A DNA stretch of 64,000 bases from Pedobacter ureilyticus (GTDB lineage: Bacteria > Bacteroidota > Bacteroidia > Sphingobacteriales > Sphingobacteriaceae), in contig NZ_SSHJ01000007.1 in the NCBI RefSeq assembly GCF_005925345.1, positions 1 through 64,000 on the forward strand, given 5' to 3'. The notes beneath the pieces were generated by a model. That model worked only from the letters and a program-made list of their open reading frames with translations, was not told where the DNA came from and searched no databases. Below, in pieces: positions 36,025 to 44,541 of the stretch. Within the stretch, counting starts at the first letter, position 1. Each line of letters starts with the position of its first letter. The translations under genes were made by a program, and so were the position numbers.

Positions 36025-36090
36025 TTGGGTGTCCTAGACACCAATCCCCCTAAAACCGCCGGAAGTGCTTCGAACACCTCCGGCTTTTTT
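36025..36090 (-). terminator. two hairpins between fecR and susC
   Basis: An interrupted stem lies at 36058-36084 (GCCGGA with TCCGGC, one internal mismatch) followed on the plus strand by six T. A second stem lies at 36025-36044 (TTGG/CCAA and TGTC/GACA around CTA). They lie downstream of fecR and upstream of susC, so on the minus strand they may reduce read-through between the regulator and transporter genes. Confidence 0.5.
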
Positions 36091-36157
36091 ATTTATGGGG
36101 AATTAATTAACTAGTACTAAATTTTAAAATTTACTTCATTGGCAGGTACATCTATAT

Positions 36158-37261
36158 TTAAGGTTCAACAATTAGTTTTTTCGTCGGAGAGCCGTCAGTT
36201 TCTATCCGAAATTTAATATCGGAATAGGATAAAATCTTTAATAGCACAGATAAATTAGAGTGACGGGAAACACTGCCATTAAACACACGATCAGGAACTT
36301 CTCCCCTATATTCGACATCCAGATCATACCAGCGAGCAACTTCCTTCAATATGCTTTTAAGTGAAGCATCCCTGAATTCAAGCATTCCGTTTTTCCATGC
36401 CATCGTCACTTCCACATCCGCAGGTTTAATTTGGCTCACACCACTGCCCGTAACCAAAGTTTGCAAAGGCTTCAATACTTTTACATCACTTGTCTTAATC
36501 GATGAAACACTTACGCTACCCTCAAGCAAAGTCGTAGCCGCCATGCCATTATCCCCATATGCATTCACATTGAAATGCGTACCCAAAACCTTGATCAATT
36601 GTGTTGGAGTTGACACCAAGAAGGCCTTAATTTTATCTTTAGCTACTTCAAAATATGCCTCTCCAGTTACAGTAACACGACGTTCTTTCGCCCCAACAAA
36701 GGAAGACGGATAGCTAATGGACGAAGCCGCATTTAACCAAACCTTGGTTCCATCCTGTAACACTACTTTAAATTGTCCGCCCTTGGGGGTCGAAAGCGTC
36801 TGCGACATTTGTGGTATTAAATCGTTTTCAACTTGTGAGCCATCCAAATATTTCACTACTCCATCAGAAACAACTAGTCCACCCTTATCTGCATTCAGAG
36901 AAACCATTTTGCCTCCTACCGTCAAGATCGCTCGGTTTCCAATTGGAGCGATATCCTGAATTTCTTTAGTTTGAGCAAATAGATTTAGATTTTCTTCCAG
37001 TCTCCAATGGGCAATGGCTAAAATTGAAATAATTAATGCAGCAGCTGCACTTGACCAGATAAAGACTTTAAGTTTTCTAGCCCTATGAATTGGAAGCTTT
37101 GCATATACCTCTGCGGCAATCTCATCTATCCTTTCCTGCGAAAGTTCTATTTCATGCTCATTATACGCCAAAAGTGAATTTTCTACCAGAACTTTTTCTG
37201 CTTCGGTACATTTACCTGCATAATACTTTTGTATGAGCTGATTTGCTTCATCTATATTCAT
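36158..37261 (-). CDS. fecR: FecR-type anti-sigma factor
   Basis: A 367-residue protein. The N-terminal cytoplasmic helical domain binds the sigma factor. One membrane segment follows (VFIWSSAAAALIISILAIAH), then a periplasmic FecR domain (LSTPKGGQFKVVLQDGTKVW; LNAASSISYPSSF; GEAYFEVAKD) and a C-terminal DUF4974-like domain. It relays the state of the SusC STN domain to the sigma factor encoded just upstream. Confidence 0.92.
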   Translation of the reverse strand: MNIDEANQLIQKYYAGKCTEAEKVLVENSLLAYNEHEIELSQERIDEIAAEVYAKLPIHRARKLKVFIWSSAAAALIISILAIAHWRLEENLNLFAQTKEIQDIAPIGNRAILTVGGKMVSLNADKGGLVVSDGVVKYLDGSQVENDLIPQMSQTLSTPKGGQFKVVLQDGTKVWLNAASSISYPSSFVGAKERRVTVTGEAYFEVAKDKIKAFLVSTPTQLIKVLGTHFNVNAYGDNGMAATTLLEGSVSVSSIKTSDVKVLKPLQTLVTGSGVSQIKPADVEVTMAWKNGMLEFRDASLKSILKEVARWYDLDVEYRGEVPDRVFNGSVSRHSNLSVLLKILSYSDIKFRIETDGSPTKKLIVEP

Positions 37262-37331
37262 CTTATCTGATGTTTTATATAGTATATAAAAGCAACGCTT
37301 TAGAAACAGGAAGATTTATTTTAAAAAAATT

Positions 37332-37910
37332 TTAAGCTATGAAAACTAGAATGGCTCTACCAACTTTAGCCCTTATAATTTTAAGGGCGTTGGTAATTTG
37401 TTTGGAAACATTACCTTCAGATGTGCCTAACGTTTGAGCAATTTCCTTATGGGAAAGATGGTTTTTCCTAGAAAGAACAAAAATCTGCTGCATCTTTTTG
37501 GGCAGTGCCATAATTTGTTGCTCTATATAATCCTTCAGCTGCTTTTCTCGAATTAGATTATCCGATTGGTCAGTGGCCAGCTCCGAAGCGTGCGACGATA
37601 TAAATTCAGCAAACTTATTTTCAACCTTTTGGTGTGCAAAGTGATTTAAAATTTTATGACGAATTGAAACATATAGAAACGACGCAAAGATAGTGTCCTC
37701 TAAAATATCTCTTCGTTTATGCCACAAGTCGGCGAAAAGCTCCTGCACAAAATCCTTCGCCAGTTCCTCATCCCGCAACTTCTTATAGGCAAACACAAAC
37801 ATCAACTGGAAATACCGATCATAGATTTCGGTATACGCCGCAGCATCCCCTTCCCTTAAAAAGGCAATCAATTCATTATCCGAAAGGTTCTGATAAACAG
37901 GCATGCTCAT
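37332..37910 (-). CDS. ECF sigma factor
   Basis: 192 residues from ATG at 37910 (MSMPVYQNLSDNELIAFLRE). The open frame extends back to 38048, but those 46 residues lie in the structured leader and do not look like protein. Region 2 spans EIYDRYFQLMFVFAYKKLRD and ELFADLWHKR; region 4 is KEIAQTLGTSEGNVSKQITN. This is the Bacteroidota expansion-family ECF sigma factor. With fecR and the STN-bearing susC it forms a surface-signalling set. Confidence 0.9.
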   Translation of the reverse strand: MSMPVYQNLSDNELIAFLREGDAAAYTEIYDRYFQLMFVFAYKKLRDEELAKDFVQELFADLWHKRRDILEDTIFASFLYVSIRHKILNHFAHQKVENKFAEFISSHASELATDQSDNLIREKQLKDYIEQQIMALPKKMQQIFVLSRKNHLSHKEIAQTLGTSEGNVSKQITNALKIIRAKVGRAILVFIA

Positions 37911-37967
37911 TATCTGATTATAATGAGCCTCAAAAAACGAAGGGAAACAGCAATTGTAAAACAATAT

Positions 37968-38170
37968 GGCCGGTGCCGCAAAGTTTAATGACCAAGGGCT
38001 CTGACAAAGCCCACCTTCTCCGAAGAGAAGGCTCCACCATGTAAACATAAGCGAGCACCGGCCCTATTTATATAGGGTACGGCGGCTCTAACTTACACTC
38101 ACATGGATAAATTGTCAGATTTATGGTGCGAGGCTCGTAAGCACTGTACTTTGTATTCCTAGAAGTACAG
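37968..38170 (-). ncRNA. highly structured leader RNA of the ECF sigma gene
   Basis: Read as minus-strand RNA, helices are: CTGTACTT/AAGTACAG (38163-38170 with 38144-38151); a long hairpin at 38037-38106 whose 5' and 3' arms start CCATGT/ACATGG, continue through a 9-bp part with four G-U pairs, and end in CCCTAT-ATAA-ATAGGG; CCTTCTC-TTCG-GAGAAGG (38014-38031); and GGGCT/AGCCC (37996-38012). GGCCGGTGC (38055-38063) can pair instead with GCACCGGCC (37968-37976), which excludes the long hairpin. The G-U pairs would be A-C mismatches on the plus strand, so the minus strand is the functional sense. It matches no RNA family I know. Two alternative folds upstream of a sigma gene suggest a switch or attenuator. 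Confidence 0.5.
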
Positions 38171-38204
38171 CAAATTTATTTAAATTCTACTAATTATCAC
38201 TCAA
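38171..38204 (-). promoter_or_regulatory. promoter of the ECF sigma gene
   Basis: On the minus strand TTG (38202-38204), 23 bases, then TAAATTTG (38171-38178): the same boxes and spacing as the dinB promoter. The expected start of transcription is near 38165, which coincides with the first helix of the structured leader and gives an untranslated leader of about 255 bases. Confidence 0.6.
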
Positions 38205-38353
38205 TTATTAGGCGCTATTATCAATTACCTGTATCACAACGTCTTATCAAATATACTAATTTCGGATACACTATCATAATTTAATAGTAAATACTTCACT
38301 AAAACCATAGTTAAACTACAGCTATCTACAAGCATGATTTATCAAATTTGTTG

Positions 38354-38725
38354 ATGGCAATAATTATTGGCGAAATAATTCACGAATTAGTTAAGAAAAG
38401 CGGTTTGAAGGCGAAATTCGTAGCTGAATACATCAATGTTAGTGAATCTACTCTATTCGGAATTTATAAAAGGGAATCAGTTGATATAGATAAACTGATT
38501 CTATTTTCTAAACTCTTTAACAAAAATCTGTTTTTACATTACCTCAATGAAGAACCATTAAAAAGTATGTTCTCTAAAGAAAGTTTAGAATATCAGAATA
38601 AAATTATTGATTTAGAATCCGAGTTGGAGGTTAAGACAGCCAAATTAAATGACCTATCAGAAATTATTGAAGCACAAAAAAAGGTAATTGCATTACATGA
38701 GGAGAAAGTGAAACCCAGGAAATAA
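38354..38725 (+). CDS. XRE-type HTH protein with C-terminal coiled coil
   Basis: 123 residues from ATG at 38354 (an upstream TTG start is also open). An N-terminal helix-turn-helix (KAKFVAEYINVSESTLFGIY) is followed by a heptad-like Leu/Ile/Glu region from about residue 75 to the end (LEYQNKIIDLESELEVKTAK). The pattern is a dimeric DNA-binding protein. It is on the opposite strand to the loci on both sides; its target is unknown. Confidence 0.65.
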   Translation: MAIIIGEIIHELVKKSGLKAKFVAEYINVSESTLFGIYKRESVDIDKLILFSKLFNKNLFLHYLNEEPLKSMFSKESLEYQNKIIDLESELEVKTAKLNDLSEIIEAQKKVIALHEEKVKPRK

Positions 38726-39073
38726 AGCAAAATCCTACCTCCCCATAAAGCTGATCCCAAAACCTAAAAAGCTTAGTAAGAGGATAACAATCATTGTTTC
38801 TTTCCAAGTATAAATCTCATGATTATATTTTTACATATCGTTCATCATTTAATTTATTTTTTTTTTAGCGGGGTACTTGAATTAAAAAATAAGTGCGTCA
38901 AATCTATTTAGAATATTAAATTCTAGATAAAACTGCTAATTTGCAGCCCCTCTAAAGCCGAAACCCAAAGAATTCAAGATACTCTTTTCTTCGGTTATTC
39001 CGCTTAAATCAGCCTGTTTGAGATTTAACATAAAAACCTCTTTCGAGATTGTTATCCAAACTAATTATACCTC
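38726..39073. other. intergenic region with two possible micro-ORFs
   Basis: No annotated-size gene. On the minus strand ATG at 39031 opens a 31-residue frame (MLNLKQADLSGITEEKSILN, then SLGFGFRGAAN, stop at 38936) downstream of the permease gene. Further on, a hydrophobic frame (MIVILLLSFLGFGISFMGR) lies in 38740-38800. Both are too short to judge. Confidence 0.3.
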
Positions 39074-40309
39074 CTAGTTTTTAACCTTGTAAAATCTAGC
39101 TCCGAAAAATAAGATAACGACATAACAGATTATTGGCAGATAATAAGCGTTTGCAACTCCAGCGCTATCTGCAACTTTCCCCATTAGAAAAGGAAAAAAA
39201 GCACCTCCGGCTACACCCATAGAAATAAATGAAGATGCCTGCTGTGTGCGTGTACCCAAGTTTTTGATTCCCAAGCTAAAAATTGTCGGGAACATGATGC
39301 TGAAGAAAAAATTGATCATTAGCAACGCAATAAATGACGGCCAGCCAAAGCCTTGCGCCACAATTATACACATCACGATGTTTCCTAAAGCAAACGCAGC
39401 AAGCAATTTATTAGGAGCAATAATGCGCATCAAAAATGTACCTGCAAACCTTCCTATAAGCATCATACCCATAAAAACGGTCATATAACTGGTAGCAGTT
39501 ACATCGCTAAAGCCCATTTTTTCATGCCCGTAATTAATAAAGAATGCCCAGGTACCTGCCTGTGCGGCAACATTAAAAAACTGTGAAATAACTGCCCAAA
39601 CAAAATGCTTATGATCGATGAGTTTTTTAGCGGGAGCAGTATCAACATTTACTGCTTCTTCATCGGCAATAGCATGAGGATCAGTAGTTGCAGGTACTTT
39701 TACCATTGCAAAAGAAATAGCAATTAACGCAATAACAACTCCGATAGCGATGTATAACGTCGTTACTGGACCAAGATCTTTATTACCAGCAATGTGATTG
39801 CGAAACAAAAAGTATGAGCCAATTTGCGGACCAAGCATTGCTCCTACAGCGTTAAAAGACTGGGCAAAATTGATACGCTGATCACTGGTACGCTGATCGC
39901 CAAGCGAAGCAATAAACGGATGAGCAACAGTTTCAAGTGTGGATAATCCGCAGCCAACAATAAACAAAGCGACTCCGAAAAAACCGAATGAAGCTGTGCT
40001 TGCCGCAGGAACAAATAAGAATGAACCAAGCGCAAATAAGGAAAGTCCCAGCAAAACTCCATTTTTATAGCCAAAACGCTTCATAAACAATCCTGCAGGG
40101 ATTCCCATTACAAAATAGGCTCCAAAAATAGCAAATTGTACAAAGGCTGATTGAGATCTGGTAAGACTTAAAACATTCTGAAAATGTTTATTGAGTACAT
40201 CTGCCATAGTAATGGCGATACCCCAGCACATAAATAAAGAAGTTACAAAGATTAAGGTGACCAGAAATTTTTGATCGGTAAATTTTGCTTTTTGAGACAT
40301 GGGCAACAA
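39074..40309 (-). CDS. fucP: FucP-type sugar:H+ symporter (MFS)
   Basis: A 411-residue protein with twelve membrane segments and the FHS-family features FMCWGIAITMADVLNKHFQN, MGIPAGLFMKRFGYKNGVL and a conserved TLETVAHPF near residue 130. FucP-type permeases bring L-fucose or other monosaccharides across the inner membrane with protons. Placement at the end of a glycan-degradation operon (26 bases after the lyase-like gene) suggests it imports a released monosaccharide; which one is not readable. Confidence 0.88.
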   Translation of the reverse strand: MLPMSQKAKFTDQKFLVTLIFVTSLFMCWGIAITMADVLNKHFQNVLSLTRSQSAFVQFAIFGAYFVMGIPAGLFMKRFGYKNGVLLGLSLFALGSFLFVPAASTASFGFFGVALFIVGCGLSTLETVAHPFIASLGDQRTSDQRINFAQSFNAVGAMLGPQIGSYFLFRNHIAGNKDLGPVTTLYIAIGVVIALIAISFAMVKVPATTDPHAIADEEAVNVDTAPAKKLIDHKHFVWAVISQFFNVAAQAGTWAFFINYGHEKMGFSDVTATSYMTVFMGMMLIGRFAGTFLMRIIAPNKLLAAFALGNIVMCIIVAQGFGWPSFIALLMINFFFSIMFPTIFSLGIKNLGTRTQQASSFISMGVAGGAFFPFLMGKVADSAGVANAYYLPIICYVVILFFGARFYKVKN

Positions 40310-40335
40310 TTAGGATTTGATATTAAAATTATTAA

Positions 40336-42690
40336 TTAGAATGGAGTTCTCGAGACTTCCCACATATCCCCTACGCCTAAACGAATATATAGAGGTTCAG
40401 GATATGTTATAGAAATATTTGTTACAGGTGTAGAGGTATCTACTATAATACTATTGGCAATATTTGCTGCTCTTACTGAATTATCATGAGGTACTAAAAC
40501 CGTAACGAACTTAACTGTTTGACCAGGCACAAGGCTTTGCTTTGCATAGGTAGAGAATCGATCCATACCGCCTACATTATATAACGAAGAAGAATAAGTC
40601 CGACTTGATACTGAATTATAGTACACTAAAAGCGATTTTTTAATTACTCCTCCTGTTAGCGGATCAAAAAAAGATCTGGCAGGATCACCGGGCGAATCAA
40701 ACCAGTTAGCACCTGAAGATCCTTTAGAATACATATGCCAAAGCTGAGCGGCGTACATATTCACTGCATTTAAATCTGGCGTTAATTCATCTTGTAATAT
40801 TAAAATTCCTTCTTTTGTAAGTAGCTGCTTTCTTACAAGTTGGCTATTTACTTTACTACCTGTAAATCTGTAGTTTGATAAAGTCACACGACCATAACAG
40901 TCTTTTCCAAGCGTATCAATAAGCACTCCGGCTACAGTAGCTTCTTTATCAATATTTCCTGCGCTAAAGTCGGTATTTTCCATACGGACGATAAACCACA
41001 GATCTGTAGATTCATGAATCACACATGGAGCTTGAGCATTGTTATTTTGTGGTACGACCTTCTGTTTCCAATCAAACTTTAAAATAGGATAGTCACTTGC
41101 ATTAAAATTAACAATGTTTGTGCCTGTAAATTTAAACCCATAAAAAAAACTCGTTTCTGCGGTTTTCACGTTGATATTTACCGCGTAATCTCCTTGTGTT
41201 CGATCTGTTGTTAAAGAATAAGGATTGCCTGTACGAGTCCATTTGGCGAGCGATTCACACATCTCTAAAGGAATTGTTTGAGTACCATCAGCAGACTCTA
41301 AACGAAAATTATCTACAATAACCTGTATATCTTTACCTGTATTTGCGGTGGAAAGTCTAAGAGTTAAATCAACTATGCGCCTGGCATCGGGGTTAGCAAT
41401 TGAATCATAAGCAAGCATTTTTTTTGTTTCAATAACTTGTTCATACCATACATCAGTTTTAGCAATGCCGGAATTAGTTGTTGTGTTATCTATTGCCAGA
41501 GGAATTGGTGCAGCATCGGGAGAAACATATACAATATTTCCAAGCCGGGCGTCATACTGATGCCTTGTCATGTTATGAAATAAGGGAACATTTGCAGTTT
41601 CATAATGCTGAATTGCGCCAATTCGATTTGGATGTGAATGAGATCCTCTACCATACAATTCCACATTGATTGATGGAGAACCTGGAATTCTTGAATTGGC
41701 AAGAATCATTTTATCGGGTATATTTGTAGTACCACGCACTGTTCTTCGAGTAATTACAGAATTTGTTTGTGCAGATGTTGGAAGCATAGCGGTTACCTGC
41801 GATGTGATCGACTCCAGTTCGTTAAATTCTTCAGGTTCATTCTTGCTGCCGTTAGCAAACAATCTCCATGCGGCTTCAATTAGTGTAGGATCATTAAACA
41901 TTACCGCAAAATATTCGAAGTTAAACAACCAAGGACTCCATTGTTCGAAGAAATAATCGTCTCCAACCTCTGGTAAAGATCCTGAAGGATTAACAATATC
42001 TCGATAGCGAATAACCCATTTTTTAACGTCTGCATTATTTAACAGGCTTTCCCGATTCGTTATTTTGGCCATCCTGATAATATCACGCATTCCAATAGAA
42101 CAATAATGAATTGCATTTTCATCTACATCTTTATTTGGATACCATTGGTTCCATACATTATCAATATAAGTTGAAATATCAGCCGCCTGAGGATGCGCCG
42201 GAAAGAGCTTAATTCCATACGCCAAACCTGAAGCTCTGGCGTATACTTGATTATTATCTCCCATAGCATGGGTATTAAACATGGTGATATAATTTAGCAT
42301 TAACGGCTCCCAGGCCGGAAGTACATTATTAGTGAGTTTTAACCCCTCATAAGCTGTACAAACCTGATAAAGGTTAAAAAAAATATTATACTTGGTCATG
42401 TTAGCGCTATTAGCAGCCCAGTCATTAAATATGTAAGTCATGTTATTCTTACATTGGGTTAAATAGGTAGCATCATTTGTAGCTACATATAAAGCATAAG
42501 CTCTTACAGAACCGTTTACAATATCGTCAGGCCTGGCCGCAGGATAATTAGTTATAGGCTTATATAAGTTTATTGAATATTGCAGATAGTTAGGCTGAAC
42601 AGGCAATACTTGGCAAATAGCTTCATTTTTGCAGGTGACCAAAAGCATAAAAGCTAAAAAATACCACGTTTTTTTTATTTCTAAACACAT
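40336..42690 (-). CDS. heparinase II/III-like polysaccharide lyase
   Basis: A 784-residue protein with a probable lipoprotein signal (LLVTCKNEAIC). The N-terminal half is helical with repeated aromatic segments (NNMTYIFNDWAANSANMTK; FNLYQVCTAYEGLK; YCSIGMRDIIRMAK), as in an alpha/alpha toroid. Then comes a beta-rich half with INVELYGRGSHSHPNRIGAI, a His-rich motif like that at the start of the heparinase II/III sheet domain. A carbohydrate-binding-like insert (IQVIVDNFRLESADGT) is present. The fold family is likely; the exact PL family (for example PL37 or PL39-like) is not certain. Confidence 0.6.
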   Translation of the reverse strand: MCLEIKKTWYFLAFMLLVTCKNEAICQVLPVQPNYLQYSINLYKPITNYPAARPDDIVNGSVRAYALYVATNDATYLTQCKNNMTYIFNDWAANSANMTKYNIFFNLYQVCTAYEGLKLTNNVLPAWEPLMLNYITMFNTHAMGDNNQVYARASGLAYGIKLFPAHPQAADISTYIDNVWNQWYPNKDVDENAIHYCSIGMRDIIRMAKITNRESLLNNADVKKWVIRYRDIVNPSGSLPEVGDDYFFEQWSPWLFNFEYFAVMFNDPTLIEAAWRLFANGSKNEPEEFNELESITSQVTAMLPTSAQTNSVITRRTVRGTTNIPDKMILANSRIPGSPSINVELYGRGSHSHPNRIGAIQHYETANVPLFHNMTRHQYDARLGNIVYVSPDAAPIPLAIDNTTTNSGIAKTDVWYEQVIETKKMLAYDSIANPDARRIVDLTLRLSTANTGKDIQVIVDNFRLESADGTQTIPLEMCESLAKWTRTGNPYSLTTDRTQGDYAVNINVKTAETSFFYGFKFTGTNIVNFNASDYPILKFDWKQKVVPQNNNAQAPCVIHESTDLWFIVRMENTDFSAGNIDKEATVAGVLIDTLGKDCYGRVTLSNYRFTGSKVNSQLVRKQLLTKEGILILQDELTPDLNAVNMYAAQLWHMYSKGSSGANWFDSPGDPARSFFDPLTGGVIKKSLLVYYNSVSSRTYSSSLYNVGGMDRFSTYAKQSLVPGQTVKFVTVLVPHDNSVRAANIANSIIVDTSTPVTNISITYPEPLYIRLGVGDMWEVSRTPF

Positions 42691-42729
42691 AAAATATTCT
42701 CTAATGTTATGGTCATGATTGGTTTATAT

Positions 42730-44517
42730 CTATTTTTTAATGAACTTACTTCTAAAAACAGGATCGCCAGCCGGACTAATAGCCTCGATCATGAACGTGC
42801 CGGGAGAGAGATTGGAAATATTTAAGGGTTCGTTATTATAAGTAAGCTGTTTAACAACTATACCAGAAATGGATACTATCCGGATTGTAATCTTACCGAC
42901 AATACTTCCTAAATTGAGATTTAAACTGTTTTCTGCAGGATTAGGATAAACAAACGAGCTATTTTCTGTTAGTTTATAATCCAATACTAATGGATTAAAT
43001 GTCGTGCTGTTCCCATCAAAATCTACTTGTTTCAATCTGTAATAGTTTAAACCTGATGCTGGAGCTTTATCAATAAATGTATAGCTTAAACTAAAGAAAG
43101 AACTGCCAGCTCCATTTACTGTTCCTATCGAAGTAAATAACTTACCATCAATAGATCGCTCAAGTTCAAAATATTTATTATTCGTTTCTGAAGCAGTTTT
43201 CCAATTTAATAATGCGCCATTGCTTGTTTTTTCAACATCAAAATTTGTTAAGCTGATTGGTAAAACAGCCATGGTTGTAACACTCTTAACTGCAGACCAA
43301 CCACTATCGCCCCCGGTCGTTCCCGGGATATTGATTAATACGCGATAATAGTACGATGTGTTTGAAGATAGACCTGTTATAATCCTACTAAACACCGTGT
43401 TAGCAATATTCGCGATCAAGACATTTCCAGAAGAAAAATCTGCGGTAGTAGAGTACTGTAAAGTGTAGGTGTACGTCGAGGAAGAAACTCCACCTGACGG
43501 TGCAGCCCAACTTGCTGTGAAGCCATTGTTTTTAATCACAGTAGCAGCGTTTGATATTGGCGGAGCTTGAACAAAACTGCTGTTTTGATAGCTTAATATC
43601 TTATTTGCATCTGCGTTAGTAACTGGGGATATATAGCAAATAACTTCTGAGCTGACGCCTTCAAAGCTGCGGGAATACGTATTATTACCTATTCGAAACA
43701 ATGTTAAAGGACTTGCATCCAATGATGTCCCCAATAGTCCAGTAACAGGCAATCCAACTTTAGATGAATTCGATATCTGCCCAGTACCACCAGCATCTGG
43801 CGTGATTTTAAACCTCGCGGTTATAAAACTTCCTGCAATAACTGAAAGCCTGCTGCTACCATAACCAACTGTAGATTGCATGCCGAGCTGAGTAGTATTA
43901 TAATAATGCAGTTGTAATTTACCAGGCGTTGCTCCCGTCGGTCCGCTGGTTCCGAAAATATGATTACCAATTGTAGTATTACCATCTTGCCTCAACGCGA
44001 CAAATACGTTTATGTCTGCGGCATTTAATAAACTAAATGGCAAGTTGAACCCATTACCTCCTATTGCGCCATTTAGCATCCTCACAGTTGGCCTTCCATT
44101 GGATAATGCTTCAACCACACCGGCGTTAACAATACGAGGTTGATAAGCAACTATAGTTTGTGTTGCATTATTACCATTGCCGCTTTGATCGTACCAAATC
44201 ATTACATAAGCAGAATTATCAGTTACCCAAGTACCTAACAGTGTTTCTGTTGCAGGGCCTCCTCCTGCAACAGAAACAGGAGACATCAAAGAAATTATTC
44301 CCGCCCCATCAAAAAACACATCTACTAATTGGCCGTCGTTGCATCGTCTTATCTGCATTGCAGGACCGGTATATGCTAAACTTAACAGCCTTGTTGAATA
44401 TGCGGCAGTTGGTTGCGATGAGAGACTATCTAATGTATTCTGCGCATGTACGTTGAATGAATAAAAACACATCAAGCAAAGCAGATATTTTTTGGAAACA
44501 CTTTTTAATATGTTCAT
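42730..44517 (-). CDS. GH54-like module + Fn3 + T9SS sorting domain protein
   Basis: A 595-residue protein with a signal peptide (ends NVHAQ). The module at about 30-320 opens with AAYSTRLLSLAYTGPAMQIR and has VMIWYDQSGNGNNATQ, close to the AYxGPLYQVRRxSDG and IYDQSGRGNHL signatures of the GH54 arabinofuranosidase B catalytic domain. Then come an Fn3 domain (GFTASWAAPSGGVSSSTYTY), a second linker domain and a T9SS type A tail (VYPNPAENSLNL ... RSKFIKK). Whether it is an active enzyme or a glycan-binding module is open. One of four related copies in this locus. Confidence 0.7.
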   Translation of the reverse strand: MNILKSVSKKYLLCLMCFYSFNVHAQNTLDSLSSQPTAAYSTRLLSLAYTGPAMQIRRCNDGQLVDVFFDGAGIISLMSPVSVAGGGPATETLLGTWVTDNSAYVMIWYDQSGNGNNATQTIVAYQPRIVNAGVVEALSNGRPTVRMLNGAIGGNGFNLPFSLLNAADINVFVALRQDGNTTIGNHIFGTSGPTGATPGKLQLHYYNTTQLGMQSTVGYGSSRLSVIAGSFITARFKITPDAGGTGQISNSSKVGLPVTGLLGTSLDASPLTLFRIGNNTYSRSFEGVSSEVICYISPVTNADANKILSYQNSSFVQAPPISNAATVIKNNGFTASWAAPSGGVSSSTYTYTLQYSTTADFSSGNVLIANIANTVFSRIITGLSSNTSYYYRVLINIPGTTGGDSGWSAVKSVTTMAVLPISLTNFDVEKTSNGALLNWKTASETNNKYFELERSIDGKLFTSIGTVNGAGSSFFSLSYTFIDKAPASGLNYYRLKQVDFDGNSTTFNPLVLDYKLTENSSFVYPNPAENSLNLNLGSIVGKITIRIVSISGIVVKQLTYNNEPLNISNLSPGTFMIEAISPAGDPVFRSKFIKK

Positions 44518-44541
44518 AAAACAGGTGTATGCGACTAAAAA

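Noticed and set aside
37911..38048. 46-residue N-terminal extension of the ECF sigma factor
   Set aside because: It lies in the structured leader and has no similarity to sigma factor N-termini; MSMPVYQNLSDNEL is a standard start.
37968..38170. Known RNAs (SRP RNA, tmRNA, 6S RNA, RNase P RNA, common riboswitches)
   Set aside because: The conserved strings of these RNAs (for example the SRP GGAAG tip, tmRNA ends or RNase P core) are not present on either strand; kept as an unassigned structured RNA.
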